Origin: Kondoa malvinella
Taxonomy: Eukaryota > Basidiomycota > Agaricostilbomycetes > Agaricostilbales > Kondoaceae
Assembly: GCA_039545315.1 (NCBI GenBank)
Contig: BCIM01000006.1
Coordinates: 984,986-1,048,985, forward strand
Length of the DNA: 64,000 nt
Direction: 5' to 3'
Part shown: positions 59,599 through 64,000 of the stretch, one piece after another
Numbering within the stretch: position 1 is the first letter of the stretch
Layout: every line of letters begins with the position of its first letter
The notes under the pieces: model-generated
What the model saw: only the letters and a program-made list of their open reading frames with translations
What the model was told of the DNA's origin: nothing
Databases searched by the model: none
Position numbers and translations under genes: made by a program

Positions 59599-62191
59599 AT
59601 GAATTCCCCGACGCCTCTCCCATCTATCTTTGGACCGAGACGTGTGCCGCGATTGCCGCCCGCTTTGGAGAACTGCTGGGTCACAAACAGCAGCTGCACA
59701 ATGAAGCATGTCGACCCCAATGGGTTCTGTAAGTGCTTTCCCGGAGTGTATTCAATAGACCACTCATTAGAATATCTTAGACCTCTCGACCGTCCTTGAG
59801 TCTGCTGCTGCTGCTCGTTATAGAGGTGTCAAGATGACTATATGGCAATACCCGGAGACGTTTAACGCCGACGTCAAGATCTCTCGCTCAGATGCTCAGG
59901 ATGCAGCCGAAGCCTCACTCAAATCTGATGTGCCGGTCAACTTCGCACAGAAGCCGCTTCTTACTCTTCAAATGCAAGCTTACACGCATGAGAGCTCCGA
60001 GACGGTCAACCTCACTTCACCCCGGCTCGACTTGGGCCCAAATTCTCTTGCTTCTCTGCCTCGACAAGTACTGTACGAAGGCACCTTCTACACTAAAGCT
60101 GGCTCAAACGGTGCATTCTTGATGGGCTACTTTCATTGCTCTAGACCATACGTGAGTTTATGCCTCCGCACAAATGATCCAGACTGATGTGAGACTAGTG
60201 GAAGACCCCTTCCGATAGTTCTGCATCGAACGATACAATCACGCACTACTCTACTCGAGTGCTCAGCTCTCCAGATCCCAACAGGAGGGAAATGCCTCGA
60301 TTAGCGCCCGAGTTGCTCGAGAAGATTTTCAACGCTGCAGCAAACAGAAGTTGCGAATGGCCGAATTGCTCTATACATGCGAAGCAGAATATGCATCTGG
60401 TAGGTTCAGCACATCTCTGATCCTTCACTTGAAGTCTGATGCCGATGATTCTTCTACAGCTCGCTCAGGTGTGCTACCAATGGTGCGACGTCGCAAGAAG
60501 GCTATACAAGACCAGACATTTACAAGCCAAGAAGTTACTCGAGAAGGCCAGCCTATTCGAATATTCTCATTCGCTACAACCCGCTGCTGGCTTTTCCGGT
60601 CGTGAAGCGAGCTTCATCTTTGGTGTTTCTGTCATTCTCGAAGGTCCGGCCAAGAAGGCGTTCCAGACTGTCGCACTCGATGTAACGCTTTATGGGTCAG
60701 ACATTCCCGCTGACGAGGTCGTCAGTCCACTATCCTCGTCTCAAGAGCTTCAGCTGATTTCTTTCCAGGATGCCGAATACATTGGCACCGATCTTCAGCA
60801 GTACAAGCTCCGACAAACACAGATCGACTCCTCAGACATTGTCGTCACTTCTCCTCCTACACCTGCGAAAGCCCGACAAGGCGGTGCTGAAATACCCATC
60901 AATCTCCGACTCGACACATGGGACATCTCTAGACGCGTCACTGGCTATCAAATGTCTCTTGATTCTACATGGTCCAGTCGGCGAATTTACAATGGCACTT
61001 TTGATGTTACTGGAGATCGCTTCTTCTTGGGCTACTTCAAGAGCACCAGACAATTACAGTGAGGCGAACCCTCTTGCTCTCGACTATTTCGAGTCTGAGA
61101 GTCGTTCCATCTCACAGATTTGATCGACACGACCTCACTCCACAGGTCATGACTCACTTCACTGCTCGAGTCAGCCTACCCAGTCCATCCAGAAAGCCAG
61201 GCAACGCTACTCTTCCAGCCAATGTCCTCGAGCGCATCTTCCGCTTGGCCAACTCAGGCAGCGAAGATGGCTATGGTTTAGCTTGGCTAGGGGCACCAGC
61301 TTCACCTTCAACCAGCTTGGAGCTGAAGAACTATGCTGGTGTCTGCAAGAATTGGGCGACTGTCGCTGCAAAGTTGTTCCGCTTTGAACAGCTACTTTCG
61401 GAAGTCAATGGCTACACTCATGCTTCTTGCTACCTCTTCGACAATACTGTGGACGAACCGAATCATCTCTTTTCCGTCTCTGTCATATTCGAAGGCAGTG
61501 CGGCCAAGCGCTTCTCTGGTAGCACGCTCAATCTCTGTGTTCCGACCACGCTCCATCAGAATGTCGTACGTCTCGTCTTCCTTCAGTTGAGCTATGCTGA
61601 CAAACAGACCAGGAGGTGGAATATATGGGCGATGTCTTTTGCAATGGCCTGATCGAAGAGTCTGAAGAAGAAGGGAAGTTGCCGTCAGCAGAGCAAGAGC
61701 AGGATGCGTGTCCTCTATCTCTATGTCTGTGGCCTTCAAGTGGTGACGTCGACTCGTATCAAGTCACTATCCGAAACTACCCCGAATCTCGCAAGTTGTG
61801 TCAGCGAGCCAAATGTATGTGTCTGATAAAATCCAAGACAATGTCTGACTGACATGTTGTAGATCTAGTACCTGGCTCAAATCGTGTCGACTTTGGTTAC
61901 TTCCGATCTACCAGACCTTTTGCAGGAAGTGCATCCAACGCGATCCCATCTCATGTCATCCGCATCGCTCTACCAGAACCAAAGAGAAAGCGCTTCACCC
62001 CATTATCTGAAGGCGTCATGGCTCGTATTGCAGAAGCGGTGACTGAGCTTAGCGATAGCAAGAAGCGAACAGAAAGCTGGCAAGCCAATCTCAGAGCAAT
62101 GGCTGAGATTAATCGCGCTTTCCGAAAGGCTGCTTTGACCCGATTGGAGCTGTTAGGTGAGGATGATGATGAGGTTGAAGTGGGCAGATGA
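59599..62191 (+). CDS. multi-module F-box-like protein with a thrice-repeated beta domain
   Basis: Start MNSPTPLPSIFGPRRVPRL, then three related units. Unit A: MTIWQYPETFNADVKISRSD to GTFYTKAGSNGAFLMGYFHC-SRPY. Unit B opens with an F-box-like helix RLAPELLEKIFNAAANRS, LAQVCYQWCDVARRLYKTR, then SFIFGVSVILEGPAKKAFQT, RLDTWDISRRVTGYQMSLDS and FFLGYFKSTRQ. Unit C: LPANVLERIFRLANSGSEDG, YAGVCKNWATVAAKLF, LFSVSVIFEGSAAKRFSG, and VDFGYFRSTRPF. A third F-box-like stretch (LSEGVMARIAEAVTELSDSK) and a helix ending DDDEVEVGR close the protein. F-box proteins recruit substrates to SCF ubiquitin ligases; that role is inferred. All units join in frame through short introns, so I read one gene, though two or three adjacent genes remain possible. 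Confidence 0.65.
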
Positions 62192-62421
62192 GGAGAGGAC
62201 AAGCTGGACTTGATTGACAGTGTATATGATGTTTCGCCTATCGGGTTCGTGGATGTACTATTTGATCATCATACTGTACATTGCATTGCATCCTCGTCCG
62301 ACTACACTGGTTGCGACAATAGGCCGGTCTCCCGACTCGACACTGACACGGAATGAAATGCATGTTTGTCTCACAGAGCAACTTTCTCAATCTTTCGCCT
62401 GTGGCTCCCTTCTAGCAGGCT

Positions 62422-64000
62422 ATGGAGGTTGACGAAGTCGATTATTCTGCAGCCCAGTCTCTGCAGATAGACGATATCGACGAGGCTTTCTCGACAAACG
62501 AGCCTGAAGCGAGTGAACCTGTTGCTGAAATTCCACAAGGCAATGAAGGGGAAACAGATGAATTAGCACCTTCGCCTATCCCTTCTGGGGCAATGGCACC
62601 TCGTTTCGAGGCCCTCACGCCGAAAACAGACGACGAATGGCAAGGCATACAAGATCAGCCTTCGCAAGTCGAGCAGTCGAGCTCTGAAGGAGATCTAGCT
62701 GCACTTAGAGAGGTCGTGGTCAAGCTACAGGAGGATGCGAATCAGACTGGTGAGCTAGGTTGTGTTGGCCTTATGCATCTCTCGCTCATGTGTTTTGACC
62801 AAAAGAATTGCAACATGATGAAGCCCTGCACGACTTGGGAACACGTATCACAGAACTAGAACAATCGCTCGAAAGCACAAAGTCTGCCCTGGAAACTTCT
62901 GAAGGCCGTGAAGCTGCTCTGTTAGCGGAAAACGATAGCTTGAAAGCTGAAGTTGAAAGCCTTAAATCTCAATCACAAGGCTCTAATGTACAACAAGAGA
63001 CCAGTCGCACTACTCTGGAGCAAAGCGAGAAGGAAAAGAGAGAATTGCTTTCCGTTGTCGAAAGGCTAGAGGCAGACAAGACTCAGCTTGATGGTACGCA
63101 ATGTTTGGAGTCCATAGTCTGATCGCCATTGACCGCGTTTATAGATACTCTGCAAGGCTTGAGAACATCCCACTCAGCAACTCTCGCTTCGATGCGGCAA
63201 CTCGAATCCAGCCTCACCTCATCGAATGACTCTGAGCGAAACGCTCGACTCCGCTTGCAAAGCATCGAATCAGAGCTCAACATCGTCATCAAAGATAGAG
63301 ACTGGCACAAGACAGAACTCGAAGAGCGAGAGAACCAGTACAAATCCTACCGCGCCGAAAAACATGCTCAAGTCGTCAAGCTCCAAACCTCGCTCGAGAC
63401 TGCGCAACGTGAAGCAGAGACCTCTACAAATGCTCTGACAAGTCTTCGTGCTTCCCATGCTTCACTGGAAACCCGCTTGAACGATTCTCTGGCGAAATGC
63501 CAAGACGTATCGACGAGATTCGCAGATGCAGAGATTGGCTTCCGAGATGACATTGCTGCCCAAAAGAGACTTTGCACCTTGCTAGAAGAGCGTGATGCCA
63601 AAGCTACAAAGAGACTGGATCAAGTCGAGCAAGAGTGGAAAGAGGCCAGAGATGAGATCGAGGAGCGCGAACGTACTTTTGTTGAAGAGCTAGAGAAGGA
63701 GAAGGAGCGTGGCGATACTCTCGAAGAGCGGCTGAGAGAAGCTAGGGAGTTGAATGAGCGGAGAGCAATGGGCATGGAAGCTGACGAAGAGATGCAAGAC
63801 CAGACCTTCGGCCCAAGCGATGCTTCCCCTAGACCGACCTCACATCTTCTTTCGACTCCGAACGTCGGCATGTCGCTTGCTAATGGACGTCCTAACAACT
63901 CTGCCATGGCTCTGTCACCAGCGGCTCATCTCGCCTCGCGCTTGCAAAAATCTGGAAGAAGCTACACGGAAGTCTACTCTGACTATGTTCGCATACAAAA
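62422..64000 (+). CDS. MLP1: nucleoprotein TPR/MLP1, nuclear basket, N-terminal part (cut by window edge)
   Basis: Large coiled-coil protein of the nuclear pore basket. The start MEVDEVDYSAAQSLQIDDID is followed by an acidic linker, then almost unbroken heptads: ALHDLGTRITELEQSLESTK, SALETSEGREAALLAENDSL, KEKRELLSVVERLEADKTQL, RLRLQSIESELNIVIKDRDW, HKTELEERENQYKSYRAEKH, REAETSTNALTSLRASHASL. Near the right edge RLQKSGRSYTEVYSDYVRIQ matches the block found after the first coil of TPR/MLP proteins. Two introns are visible at the 5' end (near 62750 and 63090). The frame is open to base 64000. Confidence 0.88.

Overview
The window is nuclear DNA of a fungus with a compact, very intron-rich genome, most likely a basidiomycete. 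Genes lie about 2 kb apart on both strands, often less than 100 bp from the next. Nearly all are broken by many tiny introns (about 30-65 nt, a few near 100) with GT..AG ends and CTAAC/CTGAC-like branch sites. The protein set is fungal: the nucleoporin POM152, TOM22, the uracil-catabolism enzyme URC1, a single-gene dual-start valyl-tRNA synthetase, and a VPS15 of standard fungal layout. I saw no transposon, CRISPR array, rRNA or tRNA gene. All exon boundaries were read by eye from frames and splice signals, so gene ends are usually firmer than every internal junction.

Layout. 1-14 kb: TRM61 (runs off the left edge, minus), an unrecognised plus-strand gene, calnexin, POM152 and an AAA+ ATPase. 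14-24 kb: CENP-S/MHF1, a U1-type zinc-finger splicing-type protein, ORC5, VPS15 and the U5 snRNP protein DIB1. 24-38 kb: an unknown coiled-coil protein, an SR-type cyclophilin, SPT2, V-ATPase subunit d (VMA6), SEC13 and valyl-tRNA synthetase. 38-50 kb: a vacuolar-type amino-acid transporter, an unknown protein, a secreted SGNH esterase with an in-frame stop in its signal peptide, the methyltransferase EFM7, a small Cys/His-rich orphan, a one-domain protein disulfide isomerase, eIF4B and an alpha/beta hydrolase. 50-64 kb: TOM22, mitochondrial uL30, a small single-pass membrane protein, two tandem short-chain reductases, a DUF427 protein, URC1, a DHHC palmitoyltransferase, a multi-module F-box-like protein and the start of the nuclear-basket protein TPR/MLP1 (runs off the right edge).

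The genes are mostly unrelated housekeeping functions: nuclear pore (POM152, TPR; SEC13 is shared with COPII), replication and chromosome (ORC5, CENP-S, SPT2), secretory pathway and vacuole (calnexin, PDI, SEC13, VPS15, VMA6, transporter), mitochondrion (TOM22, uL30m, ValRS), and splicing (DIB1, zinc-finger protein). There is no obvious functional cluster apart from the tandem reductase pair.

The most unusual thing I see is at the level of splicing. Several genes contain microexons of 6-19 nt, and they repeatedly carry catalytic or metal-binding residues: the PDI CGHC site, the GCH-II zinc cysteines of URC1, the GDS motif of the esterase and the DHHC motif. GC-AG introns, introns near 30 nt, and stop-free introns of length 3n also occur. 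These features make automatic gene models here unreliable, and they may reflect a specialised intron-definition mode.
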